DNA from: Symbiodinium natans
Lineage: Eukaryota; Sar; Dinophyceae; Suessiales; Symbiodiniaceae
Direction: 5' to 3'
DNA length: 64,000 nucleotides
Assembly: GCA_905221605.1 (NCBI GenBank)
Contig: CAJNDS010002068.1
Coordinates: 1,360,251-1,424,250 of the forward strand
Shown here in pieces: positions 10,275 to 20,400 of this stretch. A model generated the notes under the pieces. It saw only the letters and a program-made list of their open reading frames with translations. It was not told the DNA's origin and searched no databases. Position numbers and translations under genes: made by a program. Within the stretch, counting starts at the first letter, position 1; the number at the start of each line of letters is the position of its first letter.

Positions 10275-10465
10275 TCCAATGGGAACTTGTTGAGAGTGGT
10301 GTTTAAGGACCAACCCTAATCCCCAAACTCTACACCCTAAACCCCAAACCCCTAAACCCTAAACCCTAAACCCTAAACAAGCTCAGAACAAAAGGCTCAC
10401 ATCACAACATCGCCTCCCCCTCCCCCTTCCCCCCCCCCCCCCCCCCCCCCCCCGCCCCTCTGCAG

Positions 10466-10531
10466 GCCGACCCGTCGTTACTCTACCAGGTCTTCCGCCA
10501 CTCCTATAGCCCCCATGCCCAGGAGAGGGAT
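10466..10531 (+). CDS. Exon-like island, unidentified gene
   Basis: It follows a long C/T tract and TGCAG, a good acceptor, and reads ADPSLLYQVFRHSYSPHAQE then RDFF before a T/G run. Confidence 0.45.
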
Positions 10532-10681
10532 TTTTTTGGGGGGGGGGTTTAGGGTTTAGGGTTAGGGGGGGGGGGGGGGGGTTAAGGTTTAGGCATTGAA
10601 TGTGAAGCCTGCGACTAACTAGATGGGGTTTAGAGTTTCGGAGTTTTGGGTTTTCGGCTCAGGTCAGTTTCTTAGGAGGGT

Positions 10682-10800
10682 ATGCCCAAGAAGTATGTTG
10701 AATTTTCTTGGAAGCCCCCAGCCTTAGACAAGCCCGAGAAGCCACCCAGCAACAACATGAATCCGAGAAGCCCAAAAGAAGGCACCTATTATTCAAACCC
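10682..10800 (+). CDS. Possible exon with two competing frames
   Basis: One frame starts at ATG 10682 and reads MPKKYVEFSWKPPALDKPEK onward. Another reads APSLRQAREATQQQHESEKP. The sequence alone does not decide between them. Confidence 0.3.
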
Positions 10801-11172
10801 TGTAAAACCGGTAACCCCTTTAAACCCTGCAAGTCCCTACGCCATAAACCCTACACCCTATACATCCTACGCCCTGTATCCCTAATTCGCAGAAACAGTA
10901 GAAATCCCTAATCCCTAGACCGTAAGCCGTGGAAATCCTAAGACCTACACCCTAAGCCCTAAACCCTGAAAATACTGAACCCTACAAAAATCCTTAAACC
11001 CTAAACCCTAAACCCGAACCTACAAAAACTTCTAAACCCTACAAAAACCCTGAACCTACAACCCAAATCCCGCACTCTAGAAAAAGCCCTAAACCTTAAA
11101 CCCTAAACCCTAAACCCCAAACCCCAAACCCTAAACCCTAAACCCTAAACCTCAAACCCTACAAAATTCCAG

Positions 11173-11250
11173 GAGCGGAGCCAAGCCGAAGCCTGGCTTC
11201 GCCAGGCCTCGGGGACGCCGGGCCTCCTGGGCGTCGGGCGGCCTGGTGGG
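11173..11250 (+). CDS. Exon-like island, unidentified gene
   Basis: It follows CCAG and reads ERSQAEAWLRQASGTPGLLG then VGRPGG, ending at a telomeric TTTAGGG tract. GC-rich. Confidence 0.45.
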
Positions 11251-11876
11251 GGTTTAGGGTTTAGGGTTTGCAGGGTTTAGGGTTTAGGGTTTAGGGTTTA
11301 GGGTTTGGGTTTGCAGGGTTTAGGGTTCAGGGCGTAGCGTTCCAAGGGGTAGGGTTTAGGGTTGAGAAGTTGAGGGTTTAGGATTTGGGGTTTAGGTTGA
11401 GCTAAAGGGGGTACAGATCCCCGAACACTGCAGCCTGAAATCTTGCCACTCCCCTAAACCTAAGCCCAAACCCAAACGCAGGGTATAGGGCCTGGGGTAC
11501 CCGAAGCCCGAAACATCCCCGTTCCTCGGAGTTGCTCAAAAATTTCCCGTCCGGCCAAAAAAGAATACAAATATGAATGCGCATATAAATACAAGTACTT
11601 AAAGAAAATTATGTAAACGCATGAAACGAACAAACACAAACATAAATAAAGCTATAGCAACACCAATAGTATAAAACGACCCTAAAAGGTAAGTGCCATG
11701 ATAAACATATTTTCTGTGTGTAGTTCAAAAACCCTAAACCTTGAACCCTTCAACGCCAAAACCCCTACACCCTCAACCCCTAAATCCTAAACCCGTTCAC
11801 CCTAAACCCTAAACCCTAAACCCTAAACCCTAAACCCTAAACCCTAAACCCTAAACCGCAGGTTTTGGGGTTTGAG

Positions 11877-11955
11877 GGAAGCTGCCGAGGCATTGCTGCA
11901 GGTTGTTCGGGCGGGGGAGGTCGAGCTGCCCATCCGCCAGGCCCCGCCTGGCTGG
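11877..11955 (+). CDS. Exon-like island whose end is duplicated
   Basis: Reads EAAEALLQVVRAGEVELPIR then QAPPGW. The last 18 bases plus the start of the intron recur 105 bp downstream (see the direct repeat at 11938-12065). Confidence 0.5.
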
Positions 11956-12065
11956 GTTTAGGGTTCATGGACTTTGGGGTTTAGGGTTTAGGGTTTAGGG
12001 CTTAGGGCTTAGGGTTTAGGGTTTAGGGTTTAGGGTTTAGGGCAGGCCCCGCCTGGCTGGGTTTA
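11938..12065. repeat. 23-bp direct repeat bracketing a telomeric block
   Basis: CAGGCCCCGCCTGGCTGGGT plus TTA occurs at 11938-11960 and again at 12043-12065, exactly 105 bp apart. The interval is made mostly of TTTAGGG repeats. Splicing from the first copy to the second (GC donor, AG acceptor) would leave the exon sequence unchanged. Confidence 0.9.
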
Positions 12066-12098
12066 CGGTTAATGGGGTAGGGCCCCCCGCTTTAAAGA

Positions 12099-12254
12099 CA
12101 AGATTCTGGGCTCAGGGAGGGTCAGATGGGACCCTGGCCCTCGGCAAGGCCCGGGGCCTTCCCGAAGTTCGGGTATCGCCTGGATCAGATTTTGGAATAC
12201 TCCATGTAAGAGTGGACACTCAACCCGAAACGACAGGGTTTCAGGCGGGTTGAG
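12099..12254 (+). CDS. Possible longer exon, frame ambiguous
   Basis: Two overlapping frames stay open for about 150 bases. One reads KTRFWAQGGSDGTLALGKAR and ends at TGA near 12254. The other reads DKILGSGRVRWDPGPRQGPG and runs on to about 12290. Confidence 0.3.
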
Positions 12255-12374
12255 CCCTAAAGTCTTAACCCCCTATTCCTGAAGCACAAACACCCCCCCA
12301 AATGCCATAAACCCCCATCCCCCAAATAAAGCCCCTTCCCGGCCCTTCCCAATGTTCCTTCCTAAACGCGCTTG

Positions 12375-12478
12375 ACCAAGGGGGAGAATGAGCTTGGGGA
12401 GAGAATGCAGGCCGCAGCCATTCAGCTGAAGAACCAGATCCGAATCCACTGGGAGCCAGGCGTGCTGGGGAAGCTGGG
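12375..12478 (+). CDS. Exon-like island, unidentified gene
   Basis: Reads TKGENELGERMQAAAIQLKN then QIRIHWEPGVLGKL, ending at a TTTAGGGGG tract. Clear helical, charged composition makes coding likely. Confidence 0.5.
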
Positions 12479-12964
12479 GTTTGGGGGTTTAGGGGGTTAG
12501 GGGGTTAGGGTTTAGGGTTTAGGGTTTAGGGGTTTAGGGGTTTAGGGGTTTAGGGGTTTAGGGGTTTAGGGGGTTAGGGGGTTAGGATTGTGTGGGGCGT
12601 GAGGTGAAGGATGGACGTGTTTTTTTTTTGTTTTGCTTTTTGTGGTTGTCCCTTTCTGTTCTTGTGTTGTTGGGAAGAGAGCGGGTGGGTGCTGCCGTGC
12701 AAAGAGCAAAACCCTGTGCCCTGTGTTGGCTAGTTGGGGCCGGGAGTGTAAACGGTGTGTTGTAGGCCAATTAGCGTGCATCTTGGATTTTGACTGCCCA
12801 TTCAGCCCCCATAATCTTATGCTGCTCCGTTGTAAAAACAGGTGGCTTCCAACAACTCTCAATCCCCGAAACCCGAAGCCCGGAACACTAAACCCTAAAC
12901 ACCACGACAACCAACGGGGACCCTTAAACCCCGAAACAGCAAACCCCTAAGCCCTCAAAGCCAG

Positions 12965-13041
12965 ACGTTCTGGATTTCGGATTGTCAGAGGCGACAGTGG
13001 CGCCGCCTACCCAGAGGAGGAGAAGGACCCCCAGTTGCGTT
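12965..13041 (+). CDS. Exon-like island, unidentified gene
   Basis: It follows CCAG and reads RSGFRIVRGDSGAAYPEEEK then DPQLR. It ends at a long G tract that generates spurious open frames on both strands. Confidence 0.45.
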
Positions 13042-13084
13042 TGGGGGGGCGTGATGTTTGGGGTCTCGGGTTTTTGGTTTGGGG

Positions 13085-13107
13085 AAGGGGGGGGGGGGAG
13101 GGGGGGT

Positions 13108-13146
<39 letters not shown>

Positions 13147-13182
13147 GGGGGGTGGGGGGGTGGGTGGGGGGCGGGGGGGGTT
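13085..13182. repeat. Poly-G tract with T interruptions
   Basis: About 95 bases of almost pure G with occasional T, A or C. Proline- or glycine-only frames here are artefacts. Similar C tracts are at 32878-33074, 52213-52356 and 56090-56125. Confidence 0.97.
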
Positions 13183-13207
13183 CCGATGATGCTTGCCATG
13201 CACTACC

Positions 13208-13300
13208 CAGGGACTCCAATACCCCTTAATTAAGGAACTTTCTTTAGCTATCGAAGGGGTCCCTTCGAATGGTTTAAGAAATGTATTCCTTCATTAAGCT
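13208..13300. mobile_element. Introner-like fragment, family I
   Basis: Contains GGGACTCCAATACCCCTTAA, also found at 55129-55148, and inverted at 32486-32505 (TTAAGGGGTATTGGAGTCCC with flanking match). The second end is not clear. Confidence 0.45.
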
Positions 13301-14472
13301 AGATCCAACGCCCCAAAACTGTCATGTTTCAATAGCGTCCTTTTTTCTGCGGCGATGGCGAAGCAAGCGTGGGCCCAAACAAGGTTTACTCATCGAGGTT
13401 GGTTTTTGGGATATCTTCATATTTCCCTTGGCTTTACAAGGGGCCCTGTATATAGCTTTTCTTTGGGCTCAAAGGCCAACCCAGTCCTTCCTCGGGGTTC
13501 AGGGTTTAGGGTTTATAGGTTTAGGGTTCCCAGGGTTTAGGGATTACAACCCAAGCCGATCCTTGCTACAGTCCAGGGCCCAATCCGCGCGCAGTTGGCA
13601 GCCTGGCGGCATCCATGGCGGTTAGGACTGAGGGTTTAGGGTTGAGGGGAGTTTAGGGTTTAGGGTTTAGGGTTTAGGGGGAGTCGGTAGTTGTTATAGA
13701 TACTATTTCAAGCCAATGTCAAGGTTGAGGTCTTGACTAGGATTTAGGGTGTAGGGTTTCCGGGTTCAGGGTTTAGGGTTTGGGGTTCATATACCTTGGG
13801 GTCCTTACTGTGATTTACGGAAAACATGGGCACTTCTCTACATTAGGGTTCATTCTGACGGGGTTACTGTTATAAGGCTGCCGCGAATATTTAAGGGGCC
13901 CCAAAAAGGAACCACATTTTAGAGAACTCACCATATCCCTTTGTTTGGGGGTCAGGTTTCAAGGATTTCGGGGATGCCGCGCCTGGGCTGAAAGGCTGAA
14001 AAAGCTCAGCCTCAGGCCAGAGATTTAGGGTTTAGGGTTTAGAGCTTCCTCATTATAGAGGGCGGGGGTGGGAGCGGGGAGATGGAGGTTGAGGTTTTCA
14101 TGGTATCCTCTACTCCCCCGTTTAGGGATTTTTAGGGTTTAGGGTTTAGGGCAGTGTGGAGTTACGCAAATGGAACCGGTTTAGGCTCGTAGGGCTTGGG
14201 ATGAACCAATGTCGCCCCAAACGGTTGCCAAACCCCAAACCCCAAACACCACCCCAAACTCCAGAACCCTAAGCACCAAGACCCCAAACTTCCCAAACCC
14301 TAAGCACACCAAAACCCTAAACACCAGAACCCTAAACCCTATACCCTAAACTACCCTAAACCCTCAACCCTCAACCGGAAACCCTAAACCCGAAACCCTA
14401 AAGCCTGACGCCTGAATCCTCAACCCTCAACCATCAACCCTCCACCCTAAACCCTAAACCCTAGTCTTTGAG

Positions 14473-14524
14473 GTGGACTCGCTAGCTTCCGTGGTGGCCG
14501 AGAAAGGGGCGCGCTCCCCGCAGG
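14473..14524 (+). CDS. Exon-like island, unidentified gene
   Basis: It follows TTTGAG and reads VDSLASVVAEKGARSPQ before a TTTAGGG tract. Short but clean. Confidence 0.4.
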
Positions 14525-14949
14525 GGTTTAGGGTTTGGGGTTTAGCCTATAGGGTTTAGGGTTCAGGGTTTAGGGTTCAGGGTTTAGGCTTTAGGGTTTT
14601 GGGTTTAGGGTTTGGGGTTCAGGGTTTAGGGTTTGGGGCTCAGGGTTTAGGGTTCAGGGGTTAAGGGGTTTAGGGTTTAGGGCTTGGGAAGAACCAAATG
14701 CAGAGGTTGACTTATTCTCTTAGGGTTTGGGGTCTCTGGGGCTTACGGTAGCCCCCAAAGCCGACACCGTTTCATGAGGCTGAATTATCCCCAAATAGCT
14801 CTAAACCCTAAACCCCAAACCCTAAACCGTAACCCTAAACCCTAAACCCTTAACCCATTTAACTATGAGGGAACCTAGGCAGGGTACAGAAAGCCGGGGG
14901 GTGGGGGGGGGGGGGGTGTAGTAGGGGAACCCATGAGGTTGAGCGTTTA

Positions 14950-15470
14950 GCGAAGGCTCATGGCTTCAGTCAGGGGCAGCTTCGGGGGCTGCGGTTCTCG
15001 AGCGTTTTGGGGGAAGCGTGGACCGGAAGAAGGAGCCCAAAACGTGTTGCTTGGAGTTTCTTGAGTAGGTATATAAGTAGACTGATAAGTACCCATAAGG
15101 TTAGAAGTATAGCTACCATACCCAGGAACACGAAGTTTTTGTCCGACATGCTTGACCGAGAAAGGCTTCGGTTTGCTTGTGGGAGCGGCTTCAGACACAA
15201 GATGCACGTCGCTGGGGCAGAGCACTGCCCCCCGAAACCCCTTGCCAGGACTTCGCGACACCCGCACCCAAGAGATTTGAAAGGTTTTGGAGCGTTTTGT
15301 TCACAGACCGTAATACGGTCTGTGAACAAAACGCAGTATACACCGTAAGTCTCTCTCCCTCTACACCACCAATACTGAAATATCTTGCAATGTGTTTTGA
15401 AGAGAAGTACGCCCCCCAAACCCCTCAACTCTTAGAAGCAACGCCCCTGCAGACGAGTAAACCCCTAGAC
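14950..15470 (+). other. Telomere-free 500-bp segment of uncertain coding status
   Basis: This unique segment has open frames on both strands. A + frame from about 15177 reads ERLQTQDARRWGRALPPETP and stays open to 15599. A second + frame from 15007 stays open to 15348. It also holds a family-A-like stretch (15045-15125) and a perfect palindrome at 15292-15334. No known domain and no frame clearly preferred. Confidence 0.35.
15292..15334. repeat. Perfect 20-bp inverted repeat, 3-nt loop
   Basis: The arm GCGTTTTGTTCACAGACCGT is followed by AAT and its exact reverse complement. It would form a strong hairpin in either strand. It does not resemble the other element ends in the window. Confidence 0.97.
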
Positions 15471-15521
15471 CTAAACCCCTCAACCGCCCACAGCCTCAGG
15501 AGGAGGGGACCTCACCCTAAC

Positions 15522-15607
15522 CTTGGGATGTTCCCCCTTATACTAACAGTCCTTATTAAGATAAAGATAGGGTGTACTACAATCCTGATTCAGGTCTGAA
15601 CATCCCA
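15522..15607. mobile_element. Introner-like element, family B
   Basis: Starts CTTGGGATGTTCCCCCTTAT and ends GTCTGAACATCCCA. Other copies are at 39180, 41621, 48826 and 57039. Short inverted ends and the internal ACAGTCCTTA motif are shared. Confidence 0.65.
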
Positions 15608-15848
15608 ACCCTAAACCCCAACCCCTAGCTGGGAAGCCCTTTTGACTTAGGGTGTAAGTAGGGTTCTGGGGATTCCTAACGGGCTTCTAGGGGATACTAA
15701 GTAGACTTCCTAAGCCAAACGGGCTTCCAAGAAACAATAGCTTGGGCTTGCAGACCCTAAACCTCAACCCTCAACCCTCAAACCTAAACCTCAAAACCCT
15801 CAGCCCTAAGCCCTAAACCCTAAACCCTAAACCCTAAACCCTCTACAG

Positions 15849-15911
15849 GTGCGGGTCCAACTCGTGGAGTGCTTCCGCCTCGTGGCAAGAACCTCAGAGC
15901 GCTTTTATTGG
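15849..15911 (+). CDS. Exon with AG acceptor and GT donor, unidentified gene
   Basis: It follows CTCTACAG and reads VRVQLVECFRLVARTSERFY then W, followed by GTAGGT, a good donor. One of the cleanest isolated exons in the window. No family recognised. Confidence 0.55.
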
Positions 15912-16043
15912 GTAGGTAAACCCTTGAAACCCTATAAAATACACAGGAAAACCCCAAAAAATGCACATCAATACTACCCTGTACATACCCTGTATATACG
16001 CAATACCCTTGAAAAGGCCCTATAGCCAGAAAATCCTGAGAGA

Positions 16044-16195
16044 ACCCCTTCTAAACCGCGCACCACGCACTTTCGTGGGTTTTGGGGCCCCTGTGGAGAG
16101 AGGGCCCCTCGCCCCCGGAGGCCTTGAACGACTTTCCGGAACGCTGGCCTGGTCCCAGCCTCGACGGGGGGCTTTCGGGCTTCGGGGAGTGGGGG
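16044..16195 (+). CDS. Exon-like island, unidentified gene
   Basis: Reads APRTFVGFGAPVERGPLAPG then GLERLSGTLAWSQPRRGAFG, ending in a G-rich telomere-variant tract. GC-rich and continuous. Confidence 0.45.
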
Positions 16196-16313
16196 TTTAG
16201 GGGGTTCAGGGGGTTTTGGGGGTTTTGGGGGTTTTGGGGGGGTTCAGGGGTTTAGGGGGTTTAGGGGTGCGGTTTGGAGGGCTTCGGGGGGGACTCGGGG
16301 GTTTAGGGTTTTT

Positions 16314-16373
16314 CCTGAGGAGACTGCATTCTTGCTGAAAGCCCGTACGGGTCCGTGCGCCCCAATTGTGTAG
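16314..16373 (+). CDS. Exon-like island ending in a stop
   Basis: Reads PEETAFLLKARTGPCAPIV then TAG at 16371-16373. Confidence 0.35.
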   Translation, partial: PEETAFLLKARTGPCAPIV

Positions 16374-16690
16374 CCATGTGGTGATGGCACCTGAAGCATG
16401 CTCGTCGATGTTTAGGGGTTAGGGTTTAGGGTTTAGGGTTTACCCCCCCCCACCCCCCACCCCCCCGTTAACCTCGAAGGTCACTGGGAAATTTCTACAC
16501 TCCAAAACGCCAAACAGCCAGCTGGACAATTCTGAAAAAATTGGGGGTCCTTAATGCACGATCACACTACACAGGAGCTCCCCCCAAACAAGGGTACCAC
16601 GTAGCTTGGGAAACCATGCGCCCTCAGCCCTCAAGCCGAACCCTAAACCCTAAACACTAAACCCTAAACCCTAAACCGCACTGAGGGGTA

Positions 16691-16792
16691 ACAGAGCGAC
16701 TGCTAGCTGGCCTTCGGTCCGACGACACGGCGCGAGCCTCCCGCAGCCGGGATCGGGATAAGGATGCCTCAAAGAAGCTTAGATGCCTCTAG
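16691..16792 (+). CDS. Exon-like island, Arg/Asp-rich, ending in a stop
   Basis: Reads TERLLAGLRSDDTARASRSR then DRDKDASKKLRCL and TAG at 16790-16792. The RSRDRDKD stretch resembles RS-like low-complexity tails, but function cannot be assigned. Confidence 0.45.
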   Translation, partial: TERLLAGLRSDDTARASRSRDRDKDASKKLRCL

Positions 16793-17044
16793 GGTTTCGG
16801 GTTTCGGGTTTAGGGTTTAGGGTGGTTTGCATGTTTTGTTTTTGTTTTTTCAGTTTTTTTGTTCTTTCTCTCTCTCTCTCTCTCTCCCTCCCTCTCTCTG
16901 TTTGTCTCTCTGTATCTCTTTAGGCTCGCACGTGCCGAAGGGTTCAGGGTTTAGAGGGCTTGGGGGGTAGCCATTAAGTAGGGTTGATTAAGTAGGACAA
17001 CCCCAATAAACCCTAATTAATCCCCAACCCTAAACCCCAATGAG

Positions 17045-17130
17045 GATCCCTTTCAGTGATATCTGCCAAATGGCCAAGTCCCGTGACCCTCCCCGCAAAT
17101 GCGGCCCGAAAGCCCTAAGAGCCGCGTTAG
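17045..17130 (+). CDS. Exon-like island, unidentified gene
   Basis: It follows TGAG and reads IPFSDICQMAKSRDPPRKCG then PKALRAAL up to a TTTAGGG tract. Confidence 0.45.
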
Positions 17131-17199
17131 GGTTTAGGGTGTAGGGTTTAGGGTTTAGGGTTTAGGGCCCGATTTGGGCCCTGTTTTGTGTCGTAGTAG

Positions 17200-17319
17200 C
17201 CAGCTAACGAACCCGAAGACTCCGCAGGCGCAGACCTTATGCAGCCTCCTCCTCCTCCGCCCGCTCTTCAAACACTTAGAGACGCGCCCTGCAGGGGAGC
17301 CCAGGTCACGGATTGCAGG
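17200..17319 (+). CDS. Exon-like island with proline run, unidentified gene
   Basis: It follows TAGTAG and reads NEPEDSAGADLMQPPPPPPA then LQTLRDAPCRGAQVTDCR, ending at GTTTAGGG, where the telomeric heptamer supplies the GT donor. Confidence 0.5.
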
Positions 17320-17570
17320 GTTTAGGGTTTCGGGTTTAGGGTTTCGGGTTTAGGGTTTAGGGTTTAGGCTTATTTAGGGTTTAGGGTTTAGGGTAGGGTT
17401 TAGGGTTTTTACTTCAACGAGCCCTAGGGTTAGGCACCTACTTGCAACTCCTTTCAAGCCCGATGTGGGTTGGAGGTTTGAGGGCTTACGGAAAAATGAG
17501 GGCGCATCAGGACTCATTCGGCCCTTGGTTTATATAGGGCTAAACCCTCAACCCGAAACACTAAACCCTA

Positions 17571-17721
17571 CTTGAAGGTTCATGGGACTTAATAACCACT
17601 TATAACTGTACTTATAACCCTACTTACAATTGGGATAACCCCTATAAGGCCCTTTAGGGGTATTAGAAGTAGGCTTATAAGTACAGTTATACTTGGTTAG
17701 TAAGTACCATGAACCTCCAAG
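17571..17721. mobile_element. Introner, family A, complete
   Basis: The left end CTTGAAGGTTCATGGGACTT and the right end AGTACCATGAACCTCCAAG are inverted copies. Pairing extends inward through ATAACCACTTATAACTGTAC, so the element can fold nearly end to end. It interrupts a CCCTAAA tract, with TA on both flanks. A near-identical copy is in the light-harvesting gene at 29153-29303. Confidence 0.9.
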
Positions 17722-17730
17722 TAAACTGCA

Positions 17731-17832
17731 GCAGGACGCAAGCTCCTCACATTGCAATCTCATTATCAAGACCACCTGCCAGAAGCCCCTTCCTCCCTTA
17801 GCCTCCTCAACACAGATTCTCCAGTGTTGTAG
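17731..17832 (+). CDS. Exon-like island ending in a stop, unidentified gene
   Basis: It directly follows a family A element and CTGCAG. Reads AGRKLLTLQSHYQDHLPEAP then SSLSLLNTDSPVL and TAG at 17830-17832. A second frame (QDASSSHCNLII) is also open. Confidence 0.45.
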   Translation, partial: AGRKLLTLQSHYQDHLPEAPSSLSLLNTDSPVL

Positions 17833-17884
17833 TTTAAGGTTTAGGGTTTAGGGTTTAGGGTTCAGGGTTTTGGTTTTTTAGGGC

Positions 17885-18028
17885 TCCAGACGTGCTTGTG
17901 ACTTACCAGCTTGGTGTCTTTCAAAAAGTCAACGCATGTCGCCAGTAGAATGCAGTGACCTCCGCCCCAGATCCCACGACCTAAACCCACCAGAACCTTG
18001 CCCGAGATTCATTCGGAAGTTTTCTTAG
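17885..18028 (+). CDS. Exon-like island, unidentified gene
   Basis: Open for 47 codons: SRRACDLPAWCLSKSQRMSP, then a Pro/Arg-rich part ending PRFIRKFS and TAG. A family A element begins 8 bases later, consistent with an intron, so the stop may lie inside intron. Confidence 0.45.
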   Translation, partial: SRRACDLPAWCLSKSQRMSPVECSDLRPRSHDLNPPEPCPRFIRKFS

Positions 18029-18035
18029 GCAGATA

Positions 18036-18161
18036 CTTGGAAGTTGATGGTCGTTAATATAACCAACCCTATTTGGGCTCAGCATAGTAACTATACATGT
18101 AACCCTATGTAGGGTACTTACTATCACCTTTCATATTTACATCTACCCATGAACCTCCAAG
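18036..18161. mobile_element. Introner, family A
   Basis: Left end CTTGGAAGTTGATGGTCG, right end ACCCATGAACCTCCAAG. The interior has diverged from the 17571 copy but keeps alternating ACTTA/TAAGT motifs. It separates exon-like islands 17885 and 18165. Confidence 0.8.
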
Positions 18162-18164
18162 TAG

Positions 18165-18249
18165 AAATGTGCTTCAAAGCGGGTCCATGTATTTGCCCAT
18201 TCGAGGGCCGCCGTTGTCACGGCGAGCCCCATCCTTTTGCAGGATTCTG
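18165..18249 (+). CDS. Exon-like island, unidentified gene
   Basis: Reads KCASKRVHVFAHSRAAVVTA then SPILLQDSG, from just after the family A element to a TTTAGGG tract. Confidence 0.45.
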
Positions 18250-18301
18250 GGGTTTAGGGTTTAGGGTTCAAGCTTTAGGGTTTAGTAGGGTTTAGGGGTC
18301 C

Positions 18302-18376
18302 CGCGAGGCAAACCGTCGGAAAGACCTTGAAGACCTGTCAGCGCAGATCCTGCCTCAAGCTCGGAGTGACTCTTGA
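18302..18376 (+). CDS. Exon-like island ending in a stop
   Basis: Reads REANRRKDLEDLSAQILPQA then RSDS and TGA at 18374-18376. Charged helix. Could be a last exon. Confidence 0.45.
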   Translation, partial: REANRRKDLEDLSAQILPQARSDS

Positions 18377-18429
18377 CCCTAACCCTAAATCCTAAACTCT
18401 AAACCCTAAACCCTAGCCCTAAACCCTAA

Positions 18430-18544
18430 ACTCTCCATGACCCCTTCCTGGGGCTCTGATAGGAGACTCCATGCTCAGGGGGCCCCATCCCCCAACAAGG
18501 ACTCCCTGAGGCTTCAACGAGGCCTCCCTACGGGTTCTGAACGG
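18430..18544 (+). CDS. Exon-like island, unidentified gene
   Basis: An ATG at 18437 opens MTPSWGSDRRLHAQGAPSPN then KDSLRLQRGLPTGSERG, ending at GTTTAGGG. Confidence 0.4.
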
Positions 18545-18654
18545 GGTTTAGGGTTTAGGGTTTAGGGTTTAGGGTTTAGGGTTTAGGGTTTAGGGTTAAG
18601 GTTTCAGGATATAGGGTGTAGGCTTTAAGGTTTAGTTTAGGGCCTTTAGGGTGG

Positions 18655-18712
18655 GGCTCGGATCACCTTCAGACTTCAGGAGCTTACCCGGAAGAAGCTC
18701 TGGAGCCCGGTT
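18655..18712 (+). CDS. Exon-like island, unidentified gene
   Basis: Reads GSDHLQTSGAYPEEALEPG between telomeric tracts. Confidence 0.35.
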
Positions 18713-19136
18713 TATAGGGTTTAGGGTTTAGGGTTTAGGGTTTAGGGTTTAGGGTTTAGGGTTTAGGGTTTAGGGTTTAGGGTTTAGGGTTTAGGGTTTA
18801 GGGTTTAGGAACAAGTTCACATCTTCAACCCTCACCTCGAGATTTCCCCAAGACCCTCATGGTTCTTAAGCCCCAAACCCCAGGCCCTTGAGCCCAAACG
18901 CTAAGCTGTGACCACCCTCCCTGTAGGCTCAACAGCCGACGCAGAACCCAGAGAGCACGATCCCCTTAAGTACGTAAATATTCCATAAAGCATTCCTGTT
19001 TAGAAGCCCACCGACGCTGTGAAATAGTGCCTCTCCCGCAGACCTACTGGTGCGGTTGGCGCACGGATCAAAAGCTTTGTGGAGCGATTCCCCAGAGTTC
19101 CGCATGGGCGCCATGACCACCGTCATGTTGCCCATG

Positions 19137-19404
19137 AAGGGCTGGCCCTGCTGACGGTCGCAATCTTGACGGGGTTGGGAGTGAGGGCTCTCCGTCCCCG
19201 ATGACCTTTCCAAGTTGCAATATCAGACAATCTGCGGAAGCTGGTCTCACCAAGCAAGGATGGACGCCGTTTGACTTTCAAAGGCTTAAGGGTTTGCACG
19301 ACGCCTTCACTGCCGCCGCGAACGGGTCCGACTGTCCGCGTGTACAAGGCTTCCTGAACGATGAACAAACTGCAGGCCTTCTTGCACATGCAACACCGAT
19401 GTAG
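19137..19404 (+). CDS. Long exon ending in a stop, unidentified protein
   Basis: Open for 88 codons to TAG at 19402-19404. An ATG at 19201 reads MTFPSCNIRQSAEAGLTKQG then WTPFDFQRLKGLHDAFTAAA and a tail FLNDEQTAGLLAHATPM. Protein-like and free of telomeric repeat. Upstream DNA at 19045-19136 also has an open frame (LLVRLAHGSKALWSDSPEFR). The minus strand is open too (18929-19213) but less protein-like. Function unknown. Confidence 0.5.
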
Positions 19405-20072
19405 GACCCGGAGAGCCCAAGAGACTTTCAGATTGAAATATACCAGAAGCAAAAGACGGATCCATAAACCTCTTAAAGGTATATTCCTTAATTTAGGGGG
19501 TATATTTGCGTGCTAAACCCTACTTTAACCCCTAAACCCTAAACCCTGATCACTCCTCAATTCAAACCTCTGGGGAAGAACCCCGGGGTCGAAATCCAAA
19601 ACTGAAAGCCCTGAGCCCTAAGCCCTAAAACCTAAAGCCCTAAACCCTATAAACCCCTTAAACACTGAGCCCTAAACCCTATACAGCCCTAAACCCTAAA
19701 CCCTGTAAACCCCCTAAACCCCTAAACCCAAAGGCCCTAAACCCCAAATCCTATAAACCCATAAACCCCTAACCCCCCTAAACCCCCTGAACCCGAAGCC
19801 CTAAACCGCATAAACCTCATAAACCTCTAAGCCCTAAAGACCCCTAGACCCTAAACCCTAAGGCCCTAAATTCCTAAACCCCTAAACCCTAAAAACTCCT
19901 AAACCCCAAAAGCCCTCACACCTTAAACCCTAAGGCCCTAAACCCTCTAAACCCTACTAAACCCTAAATCCCAAACCCCAAACCCCAAATCCTAAACCCT
20001 AAACCCCTAAACCCTAAACCCTAAACCCTAAACCCCTAAACCCCTAAACCCTAAACCCGTAAAAGCCCCAAG

Positions 20073-20160
20073 GCCGACCCTCCTCATCCTCGGTCCGGCC
20101 CTGGCCGCCGCGGCCGCGCGGCGCGACGCGCAGAGCTCCGGGGCCCGCCCGGGGAGTTTG
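20073..20160 (+). CDS. Exon-like island, alanine-rich
   Basis: It follows CAAG and reads PTLLILGPALAAAAARRDAQ then SSGARPGSLV up to a poly-G run. It may encode a hydrophobic or targeting segment. Confidence 0.45.
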
Positions 20161-20400
20161 GTGGGGGGGGGGGGGGGGGGGGTTTTAGGGTTTTCAGGGT
20201 TTAGGTTCAGGGTTTTTAGGAGCGTTTTAGGGTTTAGGGGTTTGGGGATTCTAGGGCTTAGGGTTTAGGAGGGGTTTGGGGGTTTCAGAGGCTTGCGGGG
20301 TTTGAGCTTTGGGTTTAGGGTTTTTTTGTAGGGTTTTTTGTGGGGTTTACAGGGTGTTAGGGTTTAGGGTTTAGGGTTTAGTGTTGGCCGAGCGAGCCAG

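Noticed and set aside
12924-13233. Proline- or glycine-rich frames on both strands
   Set aside because: Produced by a poly-G tract. Only the first part of the + strand (12965-13041) is kept as exon-like.
15007-15428. Three overlapping frames as separate genes
   Set aside because: They overlap on both strands around a palindrome and none stands out; reported as one uncertain segment.
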